35,048 nucleotides of DNA. Source: Candidatus Epulonipiscium sp. (GTDB taxonomy: Bacteria > Bacillota > Clostridia > Lachnospirales > Defluviitaleaceae). The stretch is from the NCBI GenBank assembly GCA_012519955.1, contig JAAYPH010000163.1, forward strand, positions 1 through 35,048, given 5' to 3'. The notes beneath the pieces were generated by a model, which was not told the DNA's origin, ran no database searches, and was given only the letters and a program-made list of their open reading frames with translations. Positions 1 through 8,351 of the stretch are shown piece after piece; the stretch's first letter is position 1; the number at the start of each line of letters is the position of its first letter. Position numbers and translations under genes: made by a program.

Positions 1-497
1 GTTTCAATTCCCGTGAGTCCCATAACTCCGGGAGCAATTGCACTAACGGGACGTACGGATTCATCAATTTGATCCGGTATATGCTCTAATAAGTGTCTCG
101 TTACAATAACTTTTGAAACTACTTTAGGTCCCAGGGCATCGGGGGTTACATTCCAATTGCCCAAACCTACGACTAATATGACAGCATCTTCTTTCAAATC
201 TTTGATTTTGACCAATTGTTTTGCGAGAACTCGTATAATTTCTTCGTGGGCATCTACATCATTTTCTTTCATAAGGGGACTTTCTACGGTAACATAATTT
301 CCAATGGGTTTTCCCATTTGTCTTGCCCCTTCTTCATTCATAATTTCTACCCAGGTAACAGTAATTTGCTTGTCTTTTTGCTCTTCAACCGTTACTTTGA
401 CTCCAGGAACCTCCACATCTTGATCTTTTCTTACCATTTCTCTTGTTTCTATAGCTAAATCGGTACGTACGCTAAAATGGAAATCTTCTTTTGGCAT
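1..497 (-). CDS. gpr: Germination protease GPR (spore protease), 3' end beyond window
   Basis: GPR is the aspartic-like endoprotease that degrades small acid-soluble spore proteins (SASP) when a spore germinates. It is made as a zymogen in the forespore. Reading leftwards from the ATG at 495-497, the product starts MPKEDFHFSVRTDLAIETRE, which matches the family's N-terminal propeptide and the xRTDLAxE motif around the autoprocessing site. About 165 codons are visible with no stop, including the stretch VVGLGNWNVTPDALGPKVV (near residues 110-128) that is highly typical of GPR. The remaining C-terminal half lies outside the window. A good Shine-Dalgarno (GAGGAG) sits 8-9 bases before the ATG. 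The gene diverges from rpsT across a 247-base intergenic region, a common arrangement in Clostridia. A sigma-F/G promoter would be expected, but I could not point to a convincing one. Confidence 0.93.
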   Translation of the reverse strand, partial: MPKEDFHFSVRTDLAIETREMVRKDQDVEVPGVKVTVEEQKDKQITVTWVEIMNEEGARQMGKPIGNYVTVESPLMKENDVDAHEEIIRVLAKQLVKIKDLKEDAVILVVGLGNWNVTPDALGPKVVSKVIVTRHLLEHIPDQIDESVRPVSAIAPGVMGLTGIE

Positions 498-624
498 AAT
501 ATCCAACTCCTCGTGAATTTTTTGTAAAAAGATTTATATTTTTTTAAATCTTGGCTATTATATATATGTAATTCTTAGATATGCAGGTTAAATATATTTT
601 TTCCAGTATTTTTTGAGATATTCA

Positions 625-653
625 TTGACTTATTGAGTATTTTCTATTAAAAT
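625..653 (+). promoter_or_regulatory. Sigma-A-type promoter of rpsT
   Basis: TTGACT at 625-630, a 17-base spacer, then TAAAAT at 648-653. This predicts a transcript start near 660 and an AT-rich leader of about 85 bases. The leader contains a small hairpin (gaataat/attattc around 681-700), too weak to call a regulatory RNA. The rest of the 498-744 intergenic region shows nothing else I can support. Confidence 0.7.
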
Positions 654-744
654 AGACTATGTTTGATTATAGAATAATCCATCTATTATTCCCCAAATAA
701 AAGATGTGTCTCGTCCAATCATACAGTCATGAGGAGGTGACAAG

Positions 745-1011
745 ATGGCAAATATTAAATCTGCAAAAAAGAGAATTAAAGTTATCGAAACAAAAACTTT
801 AAGAAATCGCATTATTAAATCCAAAGTTAAAACAGCTATGAAAAAAGTTATATTAGCTGTTGAAAATGGAAACTTAGAAGATGCAAAAATCGCTTTATCA
901 AGAGCTGCCGCTGAAATCGATAAGGCTGCTTCTAAAGGTGTTTTTCATAAAAATACTGCTGCTAGAAAGAAAGCTAGCTTAGCTAAGCTTGTAAATAAAA
1001 TAGGAGCATAA
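745..1011 (+). CDS. rpsT: 30S ribosomal protein S20
   Basis: S20 binds 16S rRNA early in assembly of the small ribosomal subunit. The 88-residue product has the expected length, starts [20 protein letters not shown] and is Lys/Ala-rich and helical throughout, as in all S20 proteins. The start is set by a strong Shine-Dalgarno GAGGAGGTGA at 731-740. It is monocistronic, with its own promoter and a terminator immediately after the stop. Its position next to gpr and convergent to holA is conserved in many Clostridia and supports the call. Confidence 0.98.
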   Translation: MANIKSAKKRIKVIETKTLRNRIIKSKVKTAMKKVILAVENGNLEDAKIALSRAAAEIDKAASKGVFHKNTAARKKASLAKLVNKIGA

Positions 1012-1015
1012 TTAA

Positions 1016-1043
1016 AATGACCACTTACATAGTGGTCATTTTT
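1016..1043. terminator. Bidirectional terminator between rpsT and holA
   Basis: A perfect 10-base inverted repeat (aatgaccact 1016-1025 and agtggtcatt 1031-1040) with a 5-base loop is followed by T's on the plus strand. Upstream A's give T's on the minus strand, so it can stop both rpsT and the convergent comEA-to-holA transcription unit. Confidence 0.85.
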
Positions 1044-1047
1044 GTAT

Positions 1048-2040
1048 CTATTTGCTATTTTTCATTAAAAACATTTCAACCGCCAACTCTCCGTCCATTT
1101 TGCCTGTTTTCACATCTATATCTGTTTGTAAACACTCTTCAATAGCTTCTTTTAATTTTTCCATCGTAAAAAGCTGCGATTGTTTTAAACAATCATTGAT
1201 CACAAAAAACGGCTGCTTTAATATTTCAGAAATTTCTTTCGAAGCTAATCCCTGTTCATAAAGGTGTTTCACTTGCAAAATTAATCGTATTTGTCTTGTC
1301 AGCATGGACAAAATTCTAATAGGCGGCTCTTTAATCAAAATAAGGTTTGAATAAATTTCTAATGCCTGATCTACTTTCTTATATCCCATCGCTTTAACAA
1401 GATCAAATATATGGGCGTCTAAAGATTTAATACATATATCATCTATGTCTTTAGGGGTTATATCTCTTCTTTCTTCCACATAATCAATGAGTTTTTGAAT
1501 TTCATTGGAAAGATTGACCATTGATGTGCCAACGATACGAAGCATATAAATTCCAGTCTTGCTATCGATGCTTTTATCTTTTCTATTAAATTCTCTCTTA
1601 ATCCATGTTAGCAAGTCATTCTCTTTAAGAGGCTCACATTCCACCGTGAGTTTTCTTGAATGCATCAATTTAAATAATTTATTTCTTTTATCCACCGTAT
1701 CTTCTACAAATATGATGCAGCTGGTAGGGGGAATATTAGGTATATACTCACACATAAGCTCTGTATCATTTTTTCTTCCTGAAGTAAAGAGCTCTGAATT
1801 CTTGACGATTATTAATCTTTTGTCTCCCATAAAAGGAAGAATCTCCATACTTTCGATGATCTGACTGCTGGGAATCGTTTTTCCTTCAAAAACTGTCAGA
1901 TTCATCATCTGAAGTTCGGAAGGGATTAATTTTTTCTGTATTTCTTCTGAATAATGCTTTTTTAAAAACTGCTCCTCCCCATAAAATAAGTAGGCAGACT
2001 GAAAAATATTTCTTTTGAGTTGCTCTTTTAACTGTATCAT
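1048..2040 (-). CDS. holA: DNA polymerase III subunit delta
   Basis: HolA is the clamp-loader subunit that opens the beta sliding clamp during DNA replication. The roughly 330-residue product has the family's length and landmarks: an N-terminal AAA+-like fold with YLFYGEEQFLKKHY near residue 20, a middle region ending with the WIKREF segment, and a C-terminal helical collar domain (MLTRQIRLILQVKHLYEQG). An ATG two codons upstream (2044-2046) is open, but it lies only two bases from the AGGGG Shine-Dalgarno. The ATG at 2038-2040 sits eight bases away and is the better start. It is the last gene of the comEA-to-holA unit. Its first 155 bases also encode the tail of comEC in another frame, which is unusual and is reported separately. 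Confidence 0.93.
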   Translation of the reverse strand: MIQLKEQLKRNIFQSAYLFYGEEQFLKKHYSEEIQKKLIPSELQMMNLTVFEGKTIPSSQIIESMEILPFMGDKRLIIVKNSELFTSGRKNDTELMCEYIPNIPPTSCIIFVEDTVDKRNKLFKLMHSRKLTVECEPLKENDLLTWIKREFNRKDKSIDSKTGIYMLRIVGTSMVNLSNEIQKLIDYVEERRDITPKDIDDICIKSLDAHIFDLVKAMGYKKVDQALEIYSNLILIKEPPIRILSMLTRQIRLILQVKHLYEQGLASKEISEILKQPFFVINDCLKQSQLFTMEKLKEAIEECLQTDIDVKTGKMDGELAVEMFLMKNSK

Positions 2041-4372
2041 ATACATTTCCCCTATTTTCTTCTATCATAGTATTTATTTTGTAATCGATTCCATTTGATT
2101 TTATAATAATTGCTCCACTTTCTGCGGTAGTCGATACAGAAATTCCATGTGAAATATATCTGTCTAATACTTCTTCGTGAGGATGGCCATATCTATTATT
2201 CTTTCCGCAGCTTATTAAAACATTCTTAGGTCTGCACCAATTTAAGAATTCTTCCGTTGAAGAAGTTTTAGACCCATGATGAGGTGCCTTTAAAAAATCG
2301 ATTTGTATCGGCTTATAGAAGTTAAATATATTATTTTCCTGTTCTTCTTCTATATCTCCTGTTAATAGAAAAGAAACATCTTTGTTCATGACTCTAAGAA
2401 CCATTGACCTCTTGTTCCAGTCTTCCTCACCAATTTCTGTTTCATTGGACTTTGGATAAAGACAGTTTATAATGGTATCTTCAAATGCAGTTGTATCTCC
2501 TTGTTTCAACAGATAGCAGGGAATTTCTAAATACTTTGCCTTTGTTATAAATTGATGGTAGATTTCATCACGACCATCATCTTCTACAGAAACAAATATC
2601 TTTTTTACTTTAATATGCTCAAGGAGCCCTAATAAACCAAAGAGATGGTCTTTGTCAGGATGGGTTAAGAAAATGGCATCTAAAGAGGTAACTCCTTTGT
2701 AATGAAGATAAGGAATGAGAACCCTCTGTGCATCTTTTTCTCCCCCGTCAATTAAGAAATGCTTATTATTTTTTGTATGAATCGCTATAGCATCCCCCTG
2801 CCCCACATCCAAAACGGTCAATTCAAAAGATTTGGGGGCAGCTAAAACTGTAATCCATAATAATATACATAGGATTGGGATACAATACAATAATCTATAA
2901 TCAAAATTATATATTCTTTTATAGGAGCAATAAAAAACAAGAATTGAAAGAACAATATAATAACCTGCTATTTCCCAAATGCTAGGAACCCCTGTAATTA
3001 AGTTAGCAAACGGCAGCTGAATAAATAACTTAGATATCCATTCATAAAAACACAAAATATAGTATACAATACCGACTGCGAATTTTGCACCGCTGATCCA
3101 AAAAAAGCCTAAGATGCCACCTAAAAATCCGAACCAAACAACAAAAGCAGCCAGTGGAACGATGAGCAAATTCAATATAAATCCAATTACTGAAACATAA
3201 TAAAAATGATACGATACTATGGGCAAAGTTGCAAGTCCTGCAGCCATAGTTGGAGACAGTGCCTCTCGAATGAATTTAGGCAGCCAAAATATTTTGTTAA
3301 ATACTGGTCCTAGAAAAATCAATCCTAAGACAGCTCCAAAGGATAGTTGAAAGCCCGCATCCCAAAGAAAAAGGGGTTGTTGAATCAATATAATAAAAGC
3401 TGCTAAAGTAATAGACGTATATATATCATGAGTTCTTCTAAAAATTTTTCCTAATAATACCACTGTAATCATTAATACTGCTCTAACTGTAGATACACTT
3501 AATCCTGTCAAAATACAATAGATCCATAGTATTGATAATATAGAAAATGTACTAATAGAATTGGAAATCTTCAGGCTATTAAATATCCACCATAATAATA
3601 CTGCAATAATGGATATATGCAGTCCAGAAATAGCTAAAATATGAGAAATACCTGCTTGCTGATACATTAATTTCTGCTCTTGATCCAGTCCGTTTTTGTC
3701 TCCAAGAATCATGGTTTTTAATATGGCCGACTGCTTAGGAGGCAGCAGTGTATCATATATTTTTATCCATTGATCCTTTAAATTAAACAGAATTGAAAGG
3801 ACACTTCTTTTGGATGGTTGCGTACCGAGTATATTTCCAAAGAATTTATACTCTATTCCTCTTGTCTTCATATATAAAGCTTCATTCCATCCCCCGGGAT
3901 TTCTACGGGGCTCAAAAACTAAAATTTCCCCTTCTGCATAAATCAAATCTCCATATTCGATTTTTTCACTGGATTTAATATATGCCTTCATTTTAATTGG
4001 CTTAATAAATCTTTGATCCATATAGTTCATTTCTTTAGTTTTAATAATGCAAGTCACTTGTTCTTCTTTAAAAGAGTCAATACGCTCAATAGTTCCGACG
4101 ATCTGAATTCTATGATCTGATCCATCGTTTCGAATTAAAGATTCCAGTACGGAATCAGTGGGACAAAGGCTTTGCTCAATACGAATACATCCGAGCATCA
4201 AAAATAATGGAAAAAGAAGGATTCCATTCCACTGAAATTTGTTATATAAATATATAATGATACTGAAAGAAAAAAACAAAAAGAGAACAGTACTGCTTGC
4301 AGTCAAGCAATACTGTCCCCCTAAAATACCTAACAAATAGATAAAAAACATCCAAATGAGCGGACGCCTCAT
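1886..4372 (-). CDS. comEC: ComEC/Rec2 competence DNA-uptake channel with metallo-beta-lactamase domain
   Basis: ComEC forms the inner-membrane channel that takes up single-stranded DNA in natural transformation. Visible domains in the 828-residue product are: an N-terminal membrane pair and soluble DUF4131 region (about 1-210), a multi-membrane-helix Competence domain (about 215-490, with HILAISGLHISI at 244-255), and a C-terminal metallo-beta-lactamase fold (about 515-765). The last has LDVGQGDA, LIDGG, the metal-binding HPDKDH at 571-576 and a later HHGSK. The ATG has a GGAGG Shine-Dalgarno six bases upstream. The gene follows the GerMN lipoprotein gene by 20 bases. The frame runs 155 bases into holA: residues after about 777 resemble no ComEC sequence I know and are probably an out-of-frame tail. 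Gene identity is clear; whether the organism is competent cannot be told from this window. Confidence 0.93.
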   Translation of the reverse strand: MRRPLIWMFFIYLLGILGGQYCLTASSTVLFLFFSFSIIIYLYNKFQWNGILLFPLFLMLGCIRIEQSLCPTDSVLESLIRNDGSDHRIQIVGTIERIDSFKEEQVTCIIKTKEMNYMDQRFIKPIKMKAYIKSSEKIEYGDLIYAEGEILVFEPRRNPGGWNEALYMKTRGIEYKFFGNILGTQPSKRSVLSILFNLKDQWIKIYDTLLPPKQSAILKTMILGDKNGLDQEQKLMYQQAGISHILAISGLHISIIAVLLWWIFNSLKISNSISTFSILSILWIYCILTGLSVSTVRAVLMITVVLLGKIFRRTHDIYTSITLAAFIILIQQPLFLWDAGFQLSFGAVLGLIFLGPVFNKIFWLPKFIREALSPTMAAGLATLPIVSYHFYYVSVIGFILNLLIVPLAAFVVWFGFLGGILGFFWISGAKFAVGIVYYILCFYEWISKLFIQLPFANLITGVPSIWEIAGYYIVLSILVFYCSYKRIYNFDYRLLYCIPILCILLWITVLAAPKSFELTVLDVGQGDAIAIHTKNNKHFLIDGGEKDAQRVLIPYLHYKGVTSLDAIFLTHPDKDHLFGLLGLLEHIKVKKIFVSVEDDGRDEIYHQFITKAKYLEIPCYLLKQGDTTAFEDTIINCLYPKSNETEIGEEDWNKRSMVLRVMNKDVSFLLTGDIEEEQENNIFNFYKPIQIDFLKAPHHGSKTSSTEEFLNWCRPKNVLISCGKNNRYGHPHEEVLDRYISHGISVSTTAESGAIIIKSNGIDYKINTMIEENRGNVYDTVKRATQKKYFSVCLLILWGGAVFKKALFRRNTEKINPFRTSDDESDSF

Positions 4373-4392
4373 TTTTATCCTCCATCATATCA

Positions 4393-5340
4393 TTAGTTAA
4401 TTAAACTTTCATCTCTCTCGAAAGGACCGCTAAAATCATAATGACCCTTATATTCTTGCTGTTTTTCTCCTTCAATTAAAAACTGTACTTTTTTGATATT
4501 TGGAAGCTCAGTAAGAGAATTTACAATAGAATAAATTGTAAAGGTTTCTCCGGTAGAGCCTCCGCTATGTTTTGTTCTAAATTCATTGCTTAAATCCACA
4601 TAGCAAATACCGTCTTTGGTTTCAATATCTTTAATAGTTGTTTCTGCAGGAACTGTTGGCAATAAGTTAGTGCTTTCGGGCCCCTTAATCAATTGCTCAA
4701 CAATATATTTTTCTAAAGGAACGTTGGGATTAACTTCTATGGTTCTTTCTTCTGCAACTAATTTTTCAGCATTTTTGTCAGAAAAATATAATTCAACCGT
4801 CTGCAGATTGGATGTACTTAGAACAGTGGATGGCTCCAATACAATATCCTCTTGAGACATTGGTCCAATCGGTTTTCCATCGGTACCAACCAGCGGCTCT
4901 CCCTCAATGGCAATCTCTACTTGATTAATAAAATCAAATTCTGTCAATGTTTTGACCAAAGCAGCTCGAAGTAAAACTTGGTCTTGAGCAGATAAATTAT
5001 TATATTGAGAAGAAATATCAATCTCAAGAATATCTTTCTCCAATACCATACTCTTAATCTGTATATCTTGCGGAATAGGAGGCTGAAGACCTACTGTTTT
5101 AGGAATCTTTTTTAATTCTTCAATAGAATACTTAATTAAGTCTTCTTTACTTTCCAGTTGTACCACTCGTCTTTCTTCGACCAGCTGAGATTTATTGCTA
5201 TTAATAAAGTATAATGTCAACTCTGTACCTTCAGCATTATTCACGTTATTGCTTGCCATTCTACAGCTTACCAAGGAAATCAGCAGTATAAAAAAAGCTA
5301 GAACAGTAAATCCTAATATTATCTTCTTCTTCAATTTCAT
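4393..5340 (-). CDS. GerMN-domain lipoprotein (two GerMN repeats)
   Basis: This is a probable lipoprotein anchored outside the cytoplasmic membrane. From the preferred start (MKLKKK, ATG at 5338-5340, six bases after AGAGGTGAT) there is a basic N-terminus, a hydrophobic helix and a lipobox ending LVSC with Cys26. Two similar modules follow. Each has a 'ELTLYFINSNK / VELYFSDKNAEKLVAEER' opening and a later 'VDLSNEFR'-like strand, matching GerMN (Sporulation/spore germination) repeats at about 50-150 and 180-285. An upstream in-frame start would add eight residues but has no ribosome-binding site. It lies 20 bases before comEC and 117 bases after the histidine kinase gene. In B. subtilis GerM acts in sporulation and germination; in Actinobacteria a GerMN lipoprotein, LpqB, works with the MtrAB two-component system. 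The second comparison fits this neighbourhood. Function here is inference. Confidence 0.85.
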   Translation of the reverse strand: MKLKKKIILGFTVLAFFILLISLVSCRMASNNVNNAEGTELTLYFINSNKSQLVEERRVVQLESKEDLIKYSIEELKKIPKTVGLQPPIPQDIQIKSMVLEKDILEIDISSQYNNLSAQDQVLLRAALVKTLTEFDFINQVEIAIEGEPLVGTDGKPIGPMSQEDIVLEPSTVLSTSNLQTVELYFSDKNAEKLVAEERTIEVNPNVPLEKYIVEQLIKGPESTNLLPTVPAETTIKDIETKDGICYVDLSNEFRTKHSGGSTGETFTIYSIVNSLTELPNIKKVQFLIEGEKQQEYKGHYDFSGPFERDESLIN

Positions 5341-5457
5341 TCTATCACCTCTAATGAGTATCAATTTTCATGCATGCATAGTTATAAAAGTACCTTGTAC
5401 AGTTTCATTCATTATAAACCAATATCTTTACAATCATAACAAATAGATATTACAAAA

Positions 5458-6900
5458 CTATGAACTTTGTTTTAGAGGTATTCTTACAATAAATTCAGAA
5501 CCTTCTCCTTCTTTACTGTTAACTTTGATACTTCCTTGATGCAGTAGAACGGTTCGATAAGTAATCGATAATCCCAGTCCAGTTCCCCCCGTTTCTCTAT
5601 CTCTGGTTTTATCTACCCGATAAAAACGTTGAAAAATTTTATCCTGTTCTTCCTCAGGAATTCCTATTCCGGTATCCATAACCTTAATAAATGCATTTTG
5701 ATGATCGGCATCCACTGTCACTCTTACAATTCCGTCCTCAGGAGTATACTTGATTCCATTTTCAACCAAATTGGATATCGCTAAAGTAAGTTTCATTTCA
5801 TCTACTTCTGCGTATACATCTCTAAAGCTTTCATATATTAATTCAATATTTTTCTTATTGGCAAGAGGATGAAGACGTTTTAATATTTCTTGAATAAGCG
5901 TATTTAAATTTGCATTTTTGATTGTTAACGGTACTTCTTTCTGATCCAATTTTACTAAGAACAGAAGGTCATTTATAATAGCAGTCAACCTGTCTACTTC
6001 TGAATTAATATCCTTAAAAAATTCTTTATACATTTCTACTGGCACATCTTCTTGAAATAATAAAGATTCACTTAAAACTTTAATAGAACTTAAAGGTGTT
6101 TTTAATTCATGAGAAACATTCGAAACAAATTCTTGCCTGGATTGATCCATTTTTAAAATTTGCTGTGTCATGTGATTAAAAGCATTCCCTAATTCAGCTA
6201 ATTCATCTCTTCCCTTAATTTCAATCTTTTGATCTAAATGTCCATCCGTTATTTTTTGAATAACTTTAAGCATTCTTTTTAAAGGATTGGTTATAATTCC
6301 TGAAGCAAAAAAAGCTAAAATACCAGTAATCAAACTCACTAAGATCGTTAATAGGTACAGTTGCCTTCTGATAGTATTCAAGGTTTTATTAACCATATCA
6401 TCTATTGGAGCAGAAATCATTACAGCCCCTACTATTTTATTTTCATCTACAATAGAAGCCGCCGCATTAATGATATTATTGCTTTGTTTTTCTGCTTTGT
6501 CATTCCCTTGAAGTGCCTGAAGGATCTCTTTATATACATGAGTTTTTTTGTTTTCAGGAGTTTGGTCTATTCGATTAGAATCGTACGCCTCAAATCCCTG
6601 TGCATCTACAACGATGACCCTAGCTTCAATTTCCTTGCTGGTTTGTTCCATTTCGTAGGAAAACAGTTCTTTTTTAGTATCGTCTAATAAGTATTTGCCT
6701 ATAGCTATATGACCTGCTGTTACATTAGCTTGTCTGAGTAATTCTGCTTTTCGTTCTTCAATATAGTGATTTTCCAGCCTTTTATATAAGGTCATAGAAA
6801 AAAGCATTAAAGGCAAAAAACTAATCAACATAAAAATAAATAGTATTTTCCATCGCAAGCTGTGAAATTGCTTAATCTCAATCTTTAAAATAATAACCAA
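5458..6900 (-). CDS. Membrane sensor histidine kinase (HAMP-HisKA-HATPase)
   Basis: This is the sensor half of a two-component pair. Order of parts in the 480-residue product: membrane helix at about 17-37; an extracytoplasmic region of about 140 residues (41-180) of the single-Cache/PAS-like size; second membrane helix 181-203; HAMP 203-255; HisKA with phospho-acceptor His264 in NVSHELKTPL; then HATPase_c with N-box NLVENGIKYTPEDG (377-390), DTGIGIP (409-415) and GTGLGL (439-444). All kinase motifs are intact. The frame begins at a TTG at 6898-6900, overlapping the response regulator gene by 23 bases. The GGGGGG just before it touches this TTG, so translation may start a few codons later, for example at an ATT codon. 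Architecture is WalK/PhoR-like. The signal is unknown. Confidence 0.93.
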   Translation of the reverse strand: MVIILKIEIKQFHSLRWKILFIFMLISFLPLMLFSMTLYKRLENHYIEERKAELLRQANVTAGHIAIGKYLLDDTKKELFSYEMEQTSKEIEARVIVVDAQGFEAYDSNRIDQTPENKKTHVYKEILQALQGNDKAEKQSNNIINAAASIVDENKIVGAVMISAPIDDMVNKTLNTIRRQLYLLTILVSLITGILAFFASGIITNPLKRMLKVIQKITDGHLDQKIEIKGRDELAELGNAFNHMTQQILKMDQSRQEFVSNVSHELKTPLSSIKVLSESLLFQEDVPVEMYKEFFKDINSEVDRLTAIINDLLFLVKLDQKEVPLTIKNANLNTLIQEILKRLHPLANKKNIELIYESFRDVYAEVDEMKLTLAISNLVENGIKYTPEDGIVRVTVDADHQNAFIKVMDTGIGIPEEEQDKIFQRFYRVDKTRDRETGGTGLGLSITYRTVLLHQGSIKVNSKEGEGSEFIVRIPLKQSS

Positions 6901-7564
6901 CCCCCCATTTCGTGTGAATAAATTCCGGCTGGCTGGGATTTTTCTCTATTTTTTCTCGAAGTCTTCTCACATGAACATCAACGGTTCTAACATCCCCCGG
7001 ATAATCATATCCCCATATAGTATCCAATAGACTTTCTCTGCTGTATACTTTTCCAGGATTAGACGCAAATAATTCCAGCATATCAAATTCCTTTGCCGTT
7101 AAGTTCACTTCTTTTCCTCCGACAAAGACCCTTCTGCTGCTAATCTCCATCTCTAAGCCATTTGTTTTTATTTTTTTCTTGTCACTTACATTTTCTACAT
7201 GGGTCACTCTTCTTAAGATAGCTTTTATTCTCGCCTTAAGCTCCAATATATTAAAAGGTTTTGTCAAATAATCGTCAGCACCATATTCAAGTCCCATAAT
7301 TTTATCCATATCCTCTCCTTTGGCAGTAAGCATAATTATGGGCACATCGGAAAACTCACGAATTTGTTGACATACATTTAAACCATCAATTTTTGGAAGC
7401 ATCACATCCAGAATAATCAAATCATACTGATTGCTCTTAGCCATTTCCAGCGCTTCTTCCCCATCGTATGCAGCATCTACAACTAAATTGTCTTGCTCTA
7501 AACTGAACTTAATCCCTTTGACAATCAATTTTTCATCATCAACAACAAGAACCTTATTTCCCAT
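6878..7564 (-). CDS. OmpR/PhoB-family response regulator
   Basis: This 228-residue DNA-binding response regulator is the partner of the kinase encoded directly downstream. The receiver domain (1-118) has the acidic pair DDE at 9-11, phospho-acceptor Asp53 in LILDVMLPKIDG, Thr in MLTAKGED and Lys in DDYLTKPF. The winged-helix domain (about 130-226) ends with the recognition-helix and wing sequence TVDVHVRRLREKIEKNP and VGYYF. The ATG is preceded by AGGGAGG. It follows comEA by ten bases and overlaps the kinase gene, so all are probably cotranscribed. It resembles WalR/MtrA-type regulators, but from sequence alone I cannot assign it to one of these. Confidence 0.95.
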   Translation of the reverse strand: MGNKVLVVDDEKLIVKGIKFSLEQDNLVVDAAYDGEEALEMAKSNQYDLIILDVMLPKIDGLNVCQQIREFSDVPIIMLTAKGEDMDKIMGLEYGADDYLTKPFNILELKARIKAILRRVTHVENVSDKKKIKTNGLEMEISSRRVFVGGKEVNLTAKEFDMLELFASNPGKVYSRESLLDTIWGYDYPGDVRTVDVHVRRLREKIEKNPSQPEFIHTKWGVGYYFKD

Positions 7565-7574
7565 AATATCCTCC

Positions 7575-8240
7575 CTATCGTACAGTAATTTTGTCTTTTA
7601 TCTTTTGGAAAGTTTTTTGCCCAATTCTTGATACATTCTGGATTTCTTCGATAGACGAAAAAGAACCATGGCTTTCGCGATATTCTATAATATTCTGAGC
7701 AATTACAGTACCAATTCCTGGCAAGGTCTGCAGCTGCTCTGCTGAAGCAGTATTAATATTTATTAGACCATTTGAGCTCTCCACTGTAGACGCCTTTCCC
7801 TCTCTATTTTCTACTTTTAAAGGTGATTTGTCAATTTCTTCTCCCTTTTTTGGCACATAAATTTTTTGCGAGTCATAGATTTTCTCGGCTAAATTTAATT
7901 GATTTAAGTCTGCATCCTCTAAAGCCCCTCCTGCCATATTCAAAACATCGATGATACGGCTTCCTTCATCTAAGGTATACACATTAGGATTGTTTACAGC
8001 TCCGCAAATATATACAGTGCAAAACAAAGGCTTAGTTTCTTCTTCCTCTTCTGTTTCTTGTAGTTCAATAGTTTCGGACATTGCTTGAATAGGATGCTCC
8101 TCCTCTAATTCTATATTTGATTCCAGCATCTGTACTTCATCCGGCAAGATTTCTTCTTCAAATTTTTTATCAATGTATAATGTTCCACATATTGTAAATA
8201 CTATTATAATGCTTGCATAAAGTATAAATTTCTTATTCAT
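7575..8240 (-). CDS. comEA: ComEA-type helix-hairpin-helix DNA-binding protein
   Basis: ComEA is the membrane-anchored receptor that binds double-stranded DNA outside the cell and hands it to the ComEC channel. The 221-residue product shows an N-terminal membrane helix (about 5-24), an acidic linker (about 30-70), an SLBB-type domain (VYICGAVNNPNVYTLDEG, about 75-130) and a C-terminal pair of helix-hairpin-helix motifs (ININTASAEQLQTLPGIGTV, about 158-218). Length and order match Firmicutes ComEA. The start has a strong GAAGGAGG Shine-Dalgarno. It is the first gene of the minus-strand unit that continues through the two-component system to comEC and holA, and it diverges from the carboxypeptidase gene. 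Confidence 0.92.
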   Translation of the reverse strand: MNKKFILYASIIIVFTICGTLYIDKKFEEEILPDEVQMLESNIELEEEHPIQAMSETIELQETEEEEETKPLFCTVYICGAVNNPNVYTLDEGSRIIDVLNMAGGALEDADLNQLNLAEKIYDSQKIYVPKKGEEIDKSPLKVENREGKASTVESSNGLININTASAEQLQTLPGIGTVIAQNIIEYRESHGSFSSIEEIQNVSRIGQKTFQKIKDKITVR

Positions 8241-8289
8241 ATATACCTCCTTCTAATAACTTTAATAATGCTAAAATGAATTATTTCCT

Positions 8290-8318
8290 TTGCCTAAATA
8301 TATTTTTTTTGTTATACT
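8290..8318 (+). promoter_or_regulatory. Putative sigma-A-type promoter of the D-Ala-D-Ala carboxypeptidase gene
   Basis: TTGCCT at 8290-8295, a 17-base spacer and TATACT at 8313-8318. A second TATAAT at 8331-8336 lies too close to the Shine-Dalgarno (8339-8344) to be the -10 box. The promoter suggests vegetative rather than purely forespore expression. Confidence 0.5.
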
Positions 8319-8351
8319 GAAAACTGATACTATAATGAGAGGAGTTTGATA

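Noticed and set aside
216-458. An 80-codon plus-strand open frame opposite gpr
   Set aside because: Antisense to well-conserved gpr sequence; Phe/Ser/His-rich composition of a shadow frame.
570-600. A GCATA...CATATATA pattern upstream of gpr as a sigma-F/G promoter
   Set aside because: The spacing between the two boxes is about 11 bases, shorter than the roughly 15 needed; the match is likely chance in AT-rich DNA.
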